Origin: Egicoccus halophilus
Lineage (GTDB): Bacteria; Actinomycetota; Nitriliruptoria; Nitriliruptorales; Nitriliruptoraceae
Assembly (NCBI RefSeq): GCF_004300825.1
Contig: NZ_CP036250.1
Coordinates: 2,846,001 to 2,910,000 of the forward strand
Reading direction: 5' to 3'
DNA: 64,000 nucleotides
The notes beneath the pieces were generated by a model. It was not told the origin of the DNA. It saw only the letters and a program-made list of their open reading frames with translations, and did not search any database. A program made the position numbers and the translations under genes. Position 1 is the first letter of the stretch, and every line of letters begins with the position of its first letter. Shown piece after piece: positions 28,018-37,616 of the stretch.

Positions 28018-28053
28018 GGTGGTCTCCGAACTGCGCAGCGGGGGTGGGTGCGC

Positions 28054-28494
28054 TCAGGACTGGCCCTGCGCGAGGCGCCGGGGACCGAATCCGTGCGGCA
28101 GCAGGTCGGCGATCACGGTGACCAGCGGACGTCCCGCGTCCCCCGAGGCGTAGACGGTCGCCTGCGGACCGAACTCGAAGATGGTCTGCCGGCACGCACC
28201 GCACGGCGTGCAGGGGTCCTCACCGTCGCCGACCACCGCGACCGCCACGATCGGGCTGCGGACCCCGGCCGTCACCATCGTGGCGATCGCGCTCTGCTCG
28301 GCACAGGTGGTCATCCGGTACGAGGCGTTCTCGACGTTGACGCCCTCGAACAGCTGCCCGTCCTCGGTGAGCACCACCGCGCCGACGTGGAAGGACGAGT
28401 ACGGCGCGTACGCGCGGGCGCGCACCGTGCGGGCCCGCCGCAGCAGGTCCGCCTCGTCGTAGGTGACGCCACGGCGACGCGGCTCGGCCTTCAT
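28054..28494 (-). CDS. cdd: Cytidine deaminase
   Basis: Homotetrameric-type enzyme of 146 residues that deaminates cytidine and deoxycytidine. The catalytic Glu and first zinc Cys are in TTCAEQSAI, and the other zinc Cys residues in [20 protein letters not shown] and NVENASY form the nucleoside site. With deoC it supports pyrimidine deoxynucleoside salvage. Confidence 0.93.
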   Translation of the reverse strand: MKAEPRRRGVTYDEADLLRRARTVRARAYAPYSSFHVGAVVLTEDGQLFEGVNVENASYRMTTCAEQSAIATMVTAGVRSPIVAVAVVGDGEDPCTPCGACRQTIFEFGPQATVYASGDAGRPLVTVIADLLPHGFGPRRLAQGQS

Positions 28495-28511
28495 CGGTCA
28501 GCACTCCTGAT

Positions 28512-28536
28512 CTCGTGCGTCTCGTGCGTCTCGTGC
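28512..28536 (+). repeat. Short 9-bp tandem repeat between cdd and the CBS gene
   Basis: CTCGTGCGT is present 2.8 times in the 88-bp gap. No function is apparent. Confidence 0.6.
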
Positions 28537-28582
28537 CCGCAACCGGGCGGCCCCGCACGGCGGGCGCCGGCAGCGTACGTGC

Positions 28583-29866
28583 TCACGACCCGACCGACTC
28601 GGCCGCCTCGTCCTCGACCGGCGGCCGGCGGGCGACGAGCACCTTGCCCACCCGTCGCCCCTGCACGCGCTCGACGGTGATGCAAAGCCCTTCGAGCTCG
28701 AGCTGCTCGCCCTCCACCGGCACCCGGCCGAGCGTGCCGAACACCAGCCCGCCGACGCTGTCCCAACCCTCCTCGGGCAGGGCCGCGTCGAGCAGTTCGT
28801 TGAGGTCGTCGACCCCGAGCCGCGCGTCGACCCGCAGGACCTCGTCGTCGAGCAGCTCGACCAGCGGTTCCTCGTGGTCGTGCTCGTCGACGATCTCGCC
28901 GACGATCTCCTCGAGGATGTCCTCGATGGTGACCAGACCCACCGTCTCGCCGTACTCGTCGACGACGATGGCGAGGTGGACGGTCGCCTCCTGCAGTTCC
29001 CGCAGCAGCTCGTCGCAGCGCTTGGTCTCGGGCACGAAGGTGGGCCGTCGGACGAGGTCGCCCCAGCGTTCGCGTCGCTGCTCGGTCGCGACCCGTCGCA
29101 GCAGGTCCTTGGCGTAGACGACGCCGACGACGGTGTCGACGTCGTCGGCGGCGTGGACGGGGACCCGCGAGTAGCCCCGCTCGAGCACGACCTGCACCAC
29201 GTCGTGCAGCGCGGCGTCCTCGGCCACCAGGACCATGTCGGGGCGCGGCACCATGATCTCGCGGACGATGGTGTCGGCGAGCTCGAAGATCGAGCGGATC
29301 ATGGCCCGTTCCTCGGGCTCGAGCTCGTCGTCCTGCTCCTCCTCGTCCGCGTCGAGCTGCCGCAGCTCGTCGTCGGTCGCGTAGGGCCCGGACACCTCGT
29401 GGCGGCGCGGCACCAGCGCCCGGCCCAGGGTGACCACGCCGCGGGCCACCGGGTCCAGCACGCGCACGAGCACGCGGGCCGGTCCGGCCAGCCGCAGCCC
29501 GGCGGTCTCGAGGTGACGGAGCACGACCGTGCGGGGCGCGACCTCGCCGAGCACCAGCGTGGCCACGACCGCCACGGCCACCGCGACGGCCGCCCCGGGT
29601 CCGGCGTCGAGTTGCCAGCCGACCAGGCCGGCCACCGCACCGAGTGCGACCCGCAGCGTCAGCCCGACGGCGAGCAGCACGCTGAGACTGGTCGCCCGGT
29701 GCTCGGTCAGCCACAGCAGCGCCGGGGCGCCACGGCGCTCCTCCTCGCGCAGGCGCAGGGCGCGGACCACGTTGAGCCGGTCGACCACCGTCTCCACCGC
29801 GGCGGACGCCGCGGTGAGCACGAGCAGGACGATCCCGGTGACGACCAGCGGGAGCGAGAGGGTCAC
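28583..29866 (-). CDS. CNNM/CBS-domain (HlyC/CorC family) membrane protein
   Basis: Protein of 427 residues: an N-terminal CNNM domain with about four membrane segments (1-170), a linker with an acidic stretch, a CBS pair (about 195-320: [49 protein letters not shown]) and a C-terminal CorC/HlyC domain. Relatives are implicated in Mg2+/Co2+ efflux or homeostasis; the haemolysin name is historical. It stands between ybeY and cdd, the common actinobacterial order. Confidence 0.9.
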   Translation of the reverse strand: MTLSLPLVVTGIVLLVLTAASAAVETVVDRLNVVRALRLREEERRGAPALLWLTEHRATSLSVLLAVGLTLRVALGAVAGLVGWQLDAGPGAAVAVAVAVVATLVLGEVAPRTVVLRHLETAGLRLAGPARVLVRVLDPVARGVVTLGRALVPRRHEVSGPYATDDELRQLDADEEEQDDELEPEERAMIRSIFELADTIVREIMVPRPDMVLVAEDAALHDVVQVVLERGYSRVPVHAADDVDTVVGVVYAKDLLRRVATEQRRERWGDLVRRPTFVPETKRCDELLRELQEATVHLAIVVDEYGETVGLVTIEDILEEIVGEIVDEHDHEEPLVELLDDEVLRVDARLGVDDLNELLDAALPEEGWDSVGGLVFGTLGRVPVEGEQLELEGLCITVERVQGRRVGKVLVARRPPVEDEAAESVGS

Positions 29867-29943
29867 GGACGCGCCCCCGCTCGGTCGGCCGTGCGGGGGC
29901 GCACCGGTTCGTCGCCCTCACGCATCGGGCGCACGTCGCTCGC

Positions 29944-30399
29944 TCATCGGTCGACCTCGGACGCGGCCGCGTAGGAGGCGAGCAGGTCGTCGGTCAGACC
30001 GAACATGGCCCGCTCCTCCTCCGGGTCGGCGTGGTCCATGCCCAACAGGTGGAGGATGCCGTGGACGGTCAGCAACCGGATCTCGTCCTCCGGGGTCCGG
30101 CCGAGGTCGGGGGCCCGCGCGGCGGCGACCGCCGGGCACAGCACCACGTCGCCGAGCACCGCCGGTCCGCCGGGCGGGGCCTCGCCGGGTTCGTCGATCG
30201 GGAACGCGAGCACGTCGGTCGGCCCCGGCTTGCCCAGGTGCTGGGCGTTGAGCCCGGCGATGGTGGACTCGTCGACCAACAGCAGGGCGAGCTCCATGTC
30301 CTCGGGCACCCGCTGCGTGCGCAGCACGTGACGCGCGAGGGCAACGAGGTCGTCGGTGTCGACGGGCAGCGTCTGCTCGTCGGCGAGGAACACGGCCAC
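29944..30399 (-). CDS. ybeY: Endoribonuclease YbeY
   Basis: Zinc-dependent rRNA maturation and quality-control RNase of 151 residues. The metal motif is HGILHLLGMDH, with the supporting GKPGPTDVLAFP loop. GTG 30399 starts 3 bp after the phoH stop. It is rich in Asp and Glu compared with family members from non-halophiles. Confidence 0.93.
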   Translation of the reverse strand: MAVFLADEQTLPVDTDDLVALARHVLRTQRVPEDMELALLLVDESTIAGLNAQHLGKPGPTDVLAFPIDEPGEAPPGGPAVLGDVVLCPAVAAARAPDLGRTPEDEIRLLTVHGILHLLGMDHADPEEERAMFGLTDDLLASYAAASEVDR

Positions 30400-30402
30400 G
30401 AC

Positions 30403-31476
30403 TCAGTCCTCCTGGAAGCGACGGTCACGCTCGCCGCGTGCGCCACGGTCGCGGGCCTCCTGGGCCTCCTCCTGCGCCTGGTCCCACTCCGCGTAGGCCT
30501 CGACGATGCGCTGCACGATGTGGTGACGCACCACGTCACCGGCCTGCAGACGCGCGAAGGCGACGCCCTCGATGCCCTCGAGGATGTCCCCGACGATCCG
30601 CAGGCCCGATTTCCGCCCCGAGGGCAGGTCGACCTGACTCACGTCACCGGTCACGACCGCCTTGGAGTTGAACCCGATGCGGGTGAGGAACATCTTCATC
30701 TGCTCGGCGGTGGTGTTCTGCGCCTCGTCGAGCACGATGAACGCGTCGTTGAGCGTGCGCCCGCGCATGTAGGCCAACGGCGCCACCTCGATGGTCCCGC
30801 GGTCGACGTGGGCGATCAGCTCCTCGGCCTCCATCATGTCGTGCAGGGCGTCCCACAGCGGCTTGAGGTAGGGATCGATCTTCTCGTGCAGCGTCCCGGG
30901 CAGGAACCCCAGCCGCTCACCGGCCTCGACCGCCGGACGGGTGAGGATCAGGCGGTTGACCTGCTTGGCCCGCAGGGCCTGCACGGCGGCGCCCATGGCG
31001 AGGTAGGTCTTGCCCGTGCCGGCCGGCCCGATGCCGAAGGTGACGGTGTTGACCTTGATGGCGTCGAGGTAGCGCTTCTGCCCGAGGGTCTTGGGGCGGA
31101 TCGTGCGGCCGCGATGGGTGATCAGCGCCTCGGAGAGCACGTCGGAGGGGCGCTCTCCCTCGTCGGCACGGATCATGCGGATCGTCTGGCGCACGAGCGG
31201 CTTGTCGAGCAGCTGCCCGCGACCGAGCAGCAGCACGAGTTCCTCGAACAACCGCGCCACGCGCGCGGTCTCGACGGCGTCGGCGGTCGCGATCGTGATC
31301 TCGTTGCCGCGGACGTGGATGTCGGCGGGGAAGGCCTGTTCGATCAGCTTCAGCAGCTCGTCGTTGGTCCCGAGCAGGGAGACCATCGAGTGCTCACCGG
31401 GAACGAGGACCTTGACGGTGTCGGCGGGCACGGCGGCTGCGCCGGGGTCACCCAACGGTGACGGCGTACTACTCAC
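30403..31476 (-). CDS. phoH: PhoH family ATPase
   Basis: Protein of 357 residues with an N-terminal KH-like region (about 20-110) and a RecA-like ATPase domain: Walker [37 protein letters not shown] (Walker B) and [12 protein letters not shown]. PhoH proteins act with YbeY in RNA metabolism. The C-terminal about 30 residues are a charged tail rich in Gln, Glu and Arg. GTG 31476 is taken as the start. Confidence 0.92.
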   Translation of the reverse strand: MSSTPSPLGDPGAAAVPADTVKVLVPGEHSMVSLLGTNDELLKLIEQAFPADIHVRGNEITIATADAVETARVARLFEELVLLLGRGQLLDKPLVRQTIRMIRADEGERPSDVLSEALITHRGRTIRPKTLGQKRYLDAIKVNTVTFGIGPAGTGKTYLAMGAAVQALRAKQVNRLILTRPAVEAGERLGFLPGTLHEKIDPYLKPLWDALHDMMEAEELIAHVDRGTIEVAPLAYMRGRTLNDAFIVLDEAQNTTAEQMKMFLTRIGFNSKAVVTGDVSQVDLPSGRKSGLRIVGDILEGIEGVAFARLQAGDVVRHHIVQRIVEAYAEWDQAQEEAQEARDRGARGERDRRFQED

Positions 31477-31539
31477 GGAGGCTCTCTGGCTCCTGGGTCG
31501 GCGTCGCCGGACACGAGCGGCGGTCCCCCAGCGTATACC

Positions 31540-32043
31540 TCAGCGCACGATGCCGGCGGTGGACAACCGCGACCGCAGCGCCACCGGCGTGGTGTCCATG
31601 ACGGCGGCCAGCGTGTCGAGATCCGCGGCGCGGACGGTGAGCACCTGACCGTTGTAGTCGCCGCGACGCGACTTGATCGAGTCGACGTAGCGTGCCAGCA
31701 GGGCCTCGCGCTCGCGCTGTCGTTCGAGCGCGACCAGGTCGAGCACGACGTGTTCGCTCTCGACCACACCGGGACGACGCTCGCTCACCGGCTCCGGCAG
31801 CAGCTCGGCGACCGGGACCCGGAAGAACTGCGCCATGGCGTGCAGACGGGTGATCGACACCGCCCGTTCGCCGCGCTCGTAGGCACCCAGCACGCTCGCC
31901 TTGAGGTCGCCGTTGCTGCGCGCCTCGACGTCGTGCAGGGACAGGTGCTGCTGCTGGCGCACGCGCCGCAGCCGCTCCCCCAGCGCGACGGCGTAGGGAT
32001 CGTCGAGTGTCGGTGCCGCGTTGACGGTGCCGGACATGGCCAT
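31540..32043 (-). CDS. bldD: BldD-like c-di-GMP-responsive transcription regulator
   Basis: Protein of 167 residues. The N-terminal helix-turn-helix (residues 20-85: ALGERLRRVRQQQHLSLHDVE, ASVLGAYERGERAVSITRL) closely follows BldD. The C-terminal domain has R127-G-D129, eight residues, then R138-A-A-D141, exactly the RxD-X8-RxxD signature by which BldD binds a c-di-GMP tetramer to dimerise and repress development genes. ATG 32043 has GAGG five bases upstream; ATG 32037 is an alternative. The linker between the domains is about 40 residues. Targets in this organism are unknown. Confidence 0.87.
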   Translation of the reverse strand: MAMSGTVNAAPTLDDPYAVALGERLRRVRQQQHLSLHDVEARSNGDLKASVLGAYERGERAVSITRLHAMAQFFRVPVAELLPEPVSERRPGVVESEHVVLDLVALERQREREALLARYVDSIKSRRGDYNGQVLTVRAADLDTLAAVMDTTPVALRSRLSTAGIVR

Positions 32044-32123
32044 CCCCACCTCGGTCCCTCCGGAGGAGGAACGGTACCAAGCGGCCGATGCGCGAGGCGG
32101 CCGACCACACCGGGACCGCCGGC

Positions 32124-32867
32124 TCAGTCCGCGGGTCCGGCTGCCACGTCCCAGCGGCCCGTGCACGCCCCGAGCACCGCCAGGGCCGCCGCTGCGGCGT
32201 GTTCGGTACGCAGCACGTTCGGGCCGAGACCGACCGTCCGGGCGCCGCGGGCGAGCAGATCGCGCACCTCCGCGTCCGTCCAGCCGCCCTCGGGTCCGAC
32301 CGCGACGACGCACTGTTCCACGCCACGCAGTTCTGTGACCACGGTGGGTAACGGCGCGCCGCCGGGATGGGCGACCAACAGGCCCACCTGCTCCGCCAGC
32401 TCGGCGACCGTCCGGGGCGACGACACCTGGGGCCGGTGACGCCGACGCGACTGTTCGGCGGCCGCACGGGCGACCGCGTCCCAGCGCGCCACGACCCGAT
32501 CGGCCTTCCCCTCGAGCCGCACCACGCTGCGGGTCGCGACGACCGGCACGAAGGCGTCGGCGCCGAGCTCGGTCCCCGCGCGCACGACGTCGTCGAACCT
32601 GCGTCCCTTCGCCAGCGCCTGTGCCACCACCAGGCGCGGGGTCGGCGGGGGCTCGTAGGTCGCGTCGGCCCGCAGCCGGGCTCCCTCACCGAGCAGCACC
32701 GCCGGCGCCGAGGCACCGGCACCGTCGGCGACCCGGCACTCCGCCCCCTCCGCCAGGCGCAGAACCGTTCGCACGTGTCGGCGCACCTCGGCGTCGAGCA
32801 CGATCTCGTCCCCGGCACGACGCTCGCGCAGAGGGGTGTCGACGTGCAGGAACGGCGTGAGGCTCAC
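32124..32867 (-). CDS. rsmE: 16S rRNA (uracil1498-N3)-methyltransferase
   Basis: SPOUT-family methyltransferase of 247 residues with an N-terminal PUA-like domain (HVDTPLRERRAGDEIVL, RRHVRTVLRL) and the C-terminal knot motifs VVAVGPEGGWTDAEV and GLGPNVLRTEHAAAAAL. It methylates U1498 of 16S rRNA. GTG 32867 is chosen from homology; no strong ribosome-binding site is visible. It follows dnaJ in the usual order. Confidence 0.92.
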   Translation of the reverse strand: MSLTPFLHVDTPLRERRAGDEIVLDAEVRRHVRTVLRLAEGAECRVADGAGASAPAVLLGEGARLRADATYEPPPTPRLVVAQALAKGRRFDDVVRAGTELGADAFVPVVATRSVVRLEGKADRVVARWDAVARAAAEQSRRRHRPQVSSPRTVAELAEQVGLLVAHPGGAPLPTVVTELRGVEQCVVAVGPEGGWTDAEVRDLLARGARTVGLGPNVLRTEHAAAAALAVLGACTGRWDVAAGPAD

Positions 32868-32904
32868 GGTCGTACCGTCGCCCGGTGGATCCCGACGGCG
32901 GCGC

Positions 32905-34044
32905 TCACCGCTGGAACGCGTCGCGCAGCCGGGTGAACAGGGAACGTCCGTCCGCGGCGAGATCCTCGCCGCGCAGTTCGGCGAGCTCGGTGAGCAGTTG
33001 CCGCTGCTCGGCCGACAGGCCGGTGGGCGTCTCCACCCGCACGACCAGACGCAGGTCGCCGCGACGGCCGGAGGCGGAGCTCGGCAACCCGGCGCGTCGC
33101 ACGAGCAGTTCGTCGCCGGACTGGGTACCGGCGGGCACCTCGATCTCGACCTCGGCGCCGTCGACCGTCGGGACCCGCACGGTGCCGCCCAGCGCCGCCT
33201 GCGTGACCGGCACGGTGATCTCTGCCACCAGGTCGCGCCCCTCGCGCTCGAACCAGTCGTGCGGGGCGAGGCGCACCTCGACGTACAGGTCTCCGGCCGG
33301 TGCGCCGTGACGACCGGCCTCGCCGGCCCCGGCGACGCGCAGCCGGTCGCCCTCGTCGACCCCCGCCGGGACGTCGACCCCCAGGGTCCGGCGCTGCGCA
33401 CGGCGCCCCTCGCCCCCGCAGCCGGTGCAGGGGTCGGCCACCCGACGTCCGCTGCCCTCACAGGTGGTGCAGGGAGCCGCGGTCGCCAGCTGGCCGAAGG
33501 CGGTCCGCACGACGCGCTGCACCTGTCCGCTGCCGCCACAGGTCCCACAGGCGCCCGGCGGCCGCCCGCTGGCCGATCCCGACCCGCCGCACAGCTCGCA
33601 GGCCGAGGCGACCTCGACGACCACCTCGCGGTGCACGCCGGTCACCACGTCCTCGAGCTCGAGCTCGACGCCGACCAGCACGTCCCGGCCCGGCGTCTGC
33701 CGGTTGCGGCCGCCGCCCCCACCGGCGCTGGCGCCCCCGAAGGCGGAGCCGAAGAACGCGTCGATGACGTCGCCGATGCCACCGAAGCCCCCACCGGCGC
33801 CGAAGCCGAACGGGTCCTGGCCGGCGCCACGGGACTGCGGGGTGCCGTCGTCACCGAACCGGTCGTAGCGGGCCCGCTTCTGCGGGTCGGACAGGACCTG
33901 GTAGGCGTGGGTCAGCTGCTTGAAGGTCTCCTCGTCCCCACCCGCATCGGGGTGGTGCTGGCGCGCCTGGCGGCGGTACGCGCGCTTGATGTCCTCGGCG
34001 GAGGCATCGCGCGGGACGTCGAGCAGGTCGTAGAGGTCGGGCAC
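32905..34044 (-). CDS. dnaJ: Chaperone DnaJ
   Basis: Hsp40 co-chaperone of 379 residues stimulating DnaK ATPase. J domain residues 1-68 with HPD (QHHPDAGG); Gly/Phe-rich region to about residue 130; four zinc repeats [24 protein letters not shown] and CTGCGGEG; then the two C-terminal substrate-binding domains. It lies 63 bp after hrcA and before rsmE. dnaK and grpE are not in the window, so this is the hrcA-linked dnaJ2-type copy. Confidence 0.94.
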   Translation of the reverse strand: MPDLYDLLDVPRDASAEDIKRAYRRQARQHHPDAGGDEETFKQLTHAYQVLSDPQKRARYDRFGDDGTPQSRGAGQDPFGFGAGGGFGGIGDVIDAFFGSAFGGASAGGGGGRNRQTPGRDVLVGVELELEDVVTGVHREVVVEVASACELCGGSGSASGRPPGACGTCGGSGQVQRVVRTAFGQLATAAPCTTCEGSGRRVADPCTGCGGEGRRAQRRTLGVDVPAGVDEGDRLRVAGAGEAGRHGAPAGDLYVEVRLAPHDWFEREGRDLVAEITVPVTQAALGGTVRVPTVDGAEVEIEVPAGTQSGDELLVRRAGLPSSASGRRGDLRLVVRVETPTGLSAEQRQLLTELAELRGEDLAADGRSLFTRLRDAFQR

Positions 34045-34107
34045 GGTTCGTCGACTCGTCTCGTTCGGAGGCAGGGTTCGGCGGGGCGGTCGTAGCGCCG
34101 CCGCGGG

Positions 34108-35223
34108 TCAGCGCGAGAGGTCGGACAGCGAGGCCTGCAGCTGGTCGGCCACGGCCCGCACGGTGGCGAGCACGCCCGCGTAGTCCATCCGGGTCGGACC
34201 CAGCACGCCCAGCGAGCCGGCGGTCACCAGCCGGTAGCGCTGGGCGACCAGCGAGGTGGCGCGCAGGTCCTCGACCTCGTTCTCGCGGCCGATGCGCACC
34301 ATCTGCTCGTCGGCGGCGGTGCCCTGGTGCAACAGGCGGGCCAGGGTGGCACGTTCCTCGAGCAGTTGCAGCACGCGGGAGAGCTGGTCGCGCTCGAAGG
34401 CCTCCTCCCCCGCCAGGGTCGCCTGGCCACCGACGAAGACGTGGTGCACGGTCTCCTCGGCGAGGTCCTCGGCCGTCGCGTCGGCCACCGCCTGCACCAG
34501 GTCACGCAGGTCGGCCGGCGCGTCCTCGACGATGCCCGTCAGGATGGCGTGCACGTCGCCGAGCCGCCGGCCGCGCACGTGCTCGCCGAGCACCACGCGC
34601 ACCCGGTCCAGCTGCGGCTCGGTGGTGCCGGGCGGCAGGTCGACGTTGCGCTTGTCGACCCGACCGGTGTCGGCGACCAGCAGCAGCAACGCCGAGGTCG
34701 GCCCGAGGCCGACGAGTTCGACCAGCTTGAGCGACGACGAGTCGATCGCCGGGGCGATCACCAACGACACCAGCCGGGTCAGTTGCGAGAGGACCGAGGT
34801 GGTGCGGGCGAGCAGGTCCTCGACGTCGCGCGCGGAACCGAGCAGCTCACCGATCAGCTCGCGACGCTGGTCGTCGAGGTCGGCGCGGTCGGCGAGGTCG
34901 TCGACGAAACACCGGTAGCCGCGGTCGGTCGGAACCCGGCCCGCCGAGGTGTGGGGCTGGCGGATGTAGCCGAGCTCCTCGAGCGCCGCCATCTCGTTGC
35001 GCACGGTGGCGGCCGACACCGACAGCTGTGCCACCTCGACGACCCGCTTGGAGCCGACCGGTTCACCGCTGGAGACGTACTCCGTGACCACGGCCCGCAG
35101 CACGGCGAGCTTGCGCTCGTCGAGGGCGTCGGACGGCGCGGCCGCGACGTCACCGACCGCGGCGCCGGGGCCACCCGGGACCGCGACCTCCACGTGCAGG
35201 GTCCGTTCGCGTCGCTCGCTCAT
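34108..35223 (-). CDS. hrcA: Heat-inducible transcription repressor HrcA
   Basis: Protein of 371 residues: a winged helix near residues 35-105 (LDERKLAVLRAVVTEYV, SKRVVEVAQLSVSAATVRNEM), then GYIRQPHTSAGRVPTDRGYR and a GAF-like C-terminal half. HrcA normally represses chaperone genes through CIRCE elements. ATG 35223 has AAGGAGGG at good spacing. No CIRCE (TTAGCACTC-N9-GAGTGCTAA) is seen upstream of hrcA or dnaJ, so targets probably lie elsewhere or the site is diverged. Confidence 0.92.
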   Translation of the reverse strand: MSERRERTLHVEVAVPGGPGAAVGDVAAAPSDALDERKLAVLRAVVTEYVSSGEPVGSKRVVEVAQLSVSAATVRNEMAALEELGYIRQPHTSAGRVPTDRGYRCFVDDLADRADLDDQRRELIGELLGSARDVEDLLARTTSVLSQLTRLVSLVIAPAIDSSSLKLVELVGLGPTSALLLLVADTGRVDKRNVDLPPGTTEPQLDRVRVVLGEHVRGRRLGDVHAILTGIVEDAPADLRDLVQAVADATAEDLAEETVHHVFVGGQATLAGEEAFERDQLSRVLQLLEERATLARLLHQGTAADEQMVRIGRENEVEDLRATSLVAQRYRLVTAGSLGVLGPTRMDYAGVLATVRAVADQLQASLSDLSR

Positions 35224-35380
35224 CCGCCCTCCTTCCTCGGTCGGGTGCCACGACGACGGGCTCGGGCACGGCTGACTGGGCAGGACGAGGGTAGCCCGGC
35301 TGGCAGTCGACACCGCGGGGTGCCAACGCTCGGCCCCGCCGAGGTCCGAGCGCCGGCGGCGGCCGGTTCGAGCGGTCGGT

Positions 35381-35430
35381 TTGCACACCACGGACCCAGG
35401 TGCCTAAGTTTGGCTAAGGTTTCCCTTAGC
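35381..35430 (+). promoter_or_regulatory. Iron-regulated promoter with IdeR/DtxR-like box
   Basis: TTGCAC (35381-35386) and TAAGTT (35405-35410), 18 bp apart, form a sigma-A-type promoter. Immediately downstream is the inverted repeat GCTAAGG-TTTC-CCTTAGC (35413-35430). Windows over this stretch match the 19-bp IdeR/DtxR consensus at about 12 positions. The box would cover the start point near 35417, the position expected for an iron-dependent repressor of siderophore uptake. Confidence 0.62.
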
Positions 35431-35502
35431 TTACTTCGGTGAGCCTTTCTTTCCGCGCCGTGTCCGCGCCCCGACCCACCCCGCCCGCACCAGGAGACAT
35501 CC

Positions 35503-36531
35503 GTGCACCGACGACGCCTGCCCGTCCGCTCCCTCGCACTCGCCGCCGTCGGCGCGCTGGCGCTCACCGCCTGCGGCGGTGCCGACGCCACCGCCCCCGC
35601 GGCCAGCACCGACCCCACCGACGAGGCCGCCACCGACGATCCCGCCGACGGGGCGGACACGGACGCGCCCGCCGCGGATGGCGCGGACACCCCCGACGAG
35701 GTGACCGTCGCCCACGCGCAGGGCGAGACCACGGTGCCGTTCGACCCGCAGACCGTCGTCACGTTCGACCTCGGAGCGCTCGACACCCTCGACGCGCTGG
35801 GCGTGGAGGTCGCCGGCCTGCCCGACACGCGGCTGCCCGAGCGGCTGAGCTCCTACGCCGACGACGCCTACGCCAAGGTCGGCACCCTGTTCGAGCCCGA
35901 CTACGAGGCCGTCAACGCCCTTGGGCCGGACCTGATCATCGTCGGCGGCCGTTCCGCGGAGACCTTGCCCGAGCTGGCGCAGATCGCCCCGACGATCGAC
36001 CTCAGCGTCGACAACACCGACTTCCTGACCAGCTTCGGCGACCGGCTCGAGGTGATCGGCGAGATCTTCGGCGAGCAGGACCGCGTCGCCGACGAGCTGG
36101 CAGCCATCGAGGCCCGCATCGAGGAGGTCGGCACGCTCGGGCAGCAGGCCGGCACGGGCCTGATCCTGCTGACCACCGGGGGCGAGGTCTCCGCGTACGG
36201 CCCCGGCTCGCGCTTCGGTCTGATCCACGACGAGCTCGGGGTCGCCCCGGCGGCCGAGGACCTCAGCGACGCCCCGCACGGTGATGCCGTCTCGTTCGAG
36301 TTCATCCTCGAGCAGGACCCCGACCACCTGTTCGTCCTCGACCGCGACGCCACCATCGGCGAGAGCGGCGACGCCGCCGAGGTCGTCCTCGACAACGAGC
36401 TGGTCGCCCGGACCACCGCGTGGCAGCAGGGCGAGGTCACCTACCTCGACGGGTTCGACTGGTACATCGTCCCGACCGGGCTGCGTTCGGTGCAGAACAT
36501 GATCGACACGGTCGAAGCCGCCGTTTCGTGA
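35503..36531 (+). CDS. Siderophore ABC transporter substrate-binding lipoprotein
   Basis: Lipoprotein of 342 residues: signal with lipobox ALTAC, an Ala/Asp/Thr-rich linker to about residue 60, then a helical-backbone periplasmic-binding fold (FDLGALDTLDALGVEVAGLP, NALGPDLIIVGGRSAE, FILEQDPDHLFVLDRD and the C-terminal GLRSVQNMID). It is closest in character to FatB/YclQ proteins that bind catecholate (petrobactin-type) siderophores. GTG 35503 has AGGAGA upstream. First gene of a four-gene importer under an IdeR-like box. Confidence 0.88.
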   Translation: MHRRRLPVRSLALAAVGALALTACGGADATAPAASTDPTDEAATDDPADGADTDAPAADGADTPDEVTVAHAQGETTVPFDPQTVVTFDLGALDTLDALGVEVAGLPDTRLPERLSSYADDAYAKVGTLFEPDYEAVNALGPDLIIVGGRSAETLPELAQIAPTIDLSVDNTDFLTSFGDRLEVIGEIFGEQDRVADELAAIEARIEEVGTLGQQAGTGLILLTTGGEVSAYGPGSRFGLIHDELGVAPAAEDLSDAPHGDAVSFEFILEQDPDHLFVLDRDATIGESGDAAEVVLDNELVARTTAWQQGEVTYLDGFDWYIVPTGLRSVQNMIDTVEAAVS

Positions 36532-37616
36532 CGCGCCAGCCCCCCTCCCCGGCGCCGGCCGGTCGTGCGGAGACCCGCACGACCGGTCGGCCGCCGCTGC
36601 CCGACCGCCGGGCGGTGCCGGCCGGGGACGCCCCGCCGCCGCTGCCACCCGTCGGCGGCGTGCAGCCGTGGCACCTGGGAGTCGCGCTCGCCGTGCTCGC
36701 CGTCGCGGGCACGGCCTCGTTGTTCGTCGGCGTCAGCTCGGTGACGCCCGGCGCACTCCTCCGGGCCGACGAGGAGCAGGTGCTGCTGTTCTTCGCCAGC
36801 CGACTGCCGCGGCTGGCGGCGATCCTGCTGTCGGGCGCGGCCATGAGCGTCGCCGGGCTCATCATGCAGCACCTGGCCCGCAACCGGTTCGTCGCGCCGT
36901 CCACCGCCGGCACGGTCGAGTCGGCCAGCCTCGGGATCCTGGTCGCGACCTTGTTCTTCACCGGCGCGCCGCTGGTCGGCAAGATGGCCATCGCCGTACT
37001 GTTCGCCCTCGCCGGCACGGCCGTGTTCCTCGGTCTGCTGCGACGCATCACCTTCCGCGACGTCCTGCTGGTCCCCCTGGTCGGACTGATGTTCGGCGGG
37101 GTCATCCGCGCGCTGACCACCTTCGTGGCCTACCGCTTCGACCTGCTGCAGACGCTGGGCTCGTGGACGACGGCCGACTACTCCGGCGTGCTGCGTGGCC
37201 GCTACGAGCTGTTGTGGCTCGCCCTGGCCGTCACCGCCGTCGCCTACGTCTACGCCGACCGCTTCACCGTCGCCGGCATGGGACGCGAGGTGGCCGTCAA
37301 CCTCGGGCTGTCCTACGAGCGCGTGCTCAACCTCGGCCTGGCCATCGTCGCCACGGTCACCGGGGTCGTCGTCGTGGTCGTCGGGGCCATCCCCTTCCTC
37401 GGACTGATCGTGCCCAACCTCGTCACCATGGCGATGGGCGACCACCTGCGGCGCGCCGTCCCGGTGACCGCGCTGGCCGGGGCCGGCTTCGTCCTGGCCT
37501 GCGACGTCGTCGGCCGCCTGATCCGTCACCCCTACGAGATCCCCGTCGGCACCGTGGCCGGTGTCGCCGGCAGCGGGATCTTCCTGGTGCTGCTGCTGCG
37601 GAGCCGCGAGGCATGA
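36528..37616 (+). CDS. Siderophore ABC transporter permease (FecCD type) 1
   Basis: Permease of 362 residues if it begins at GTG 36528, which overlaps the previous stop (GTGA). The first about 45 residues are a Pro/Arg-rich cytosolic tail whose DNA contains a perfect 12-bp stem-loop, so a later start is possible. The rest has 8-9 membrane segments with FecCD motifs (LPRLAAILLSGAAMSVAG, MQHLARNRFVAPSTAGTVESA, GAIPFLGLIVPNLV). It pairs with the next permease as in YclN/YclO. Confidence 0.86.
   Translation: MTRQPPSPAPAGRAETRTTGRPPLPDRRAVPAGDAPPPLPPVGGVQPWHLGVALAVLAVAGTASLFVGVSSVTPGALLRADEEQVLLFFASRLPRLAAILLSGAAMSVAGLIMQHLARNRFVAPSTAGTVESASLGILVATLFFTGAPLVGKMAIAVLFALAGTAVFLGLLRRITFRDVLLVPLVGLMFGGVIRALTTFVAYRFDLLQTLGSWTTADYSGVLRGRYELLWLALAVTAVAYVYADRFTVAGMGREVAVNLGLSYERVLNLGLAIVATVTGVVVVVVGAIPFLGLIVPNLVTMAMGDHLRRAVPVTALAGAGFVLACDVVGRLIRHPYEIPVGTVAGVAGSGIFLVLLLRSREA
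36559..36586 (+). other. Perfect 12-bp stem-loop at the first operon junction
   Basis: CCGGTCGTGCGG and its exact complement flank the loop AGAC, starting 31 bases after the permease GTG. No T-tract follows. It may block 3' exonucleases or attenuate translation, so that binding protein exceeds permease, a common need in such operons. Confidence 0.7.

Noticed and set aside
35224-35380. Possible CIRCE element upstream of hrcA
   Set aside because: Only CTGGCA...TGCCAA with 15-bp spacing is visible; it does not match TTAGCACTC-N9-GAGTGCTAA.
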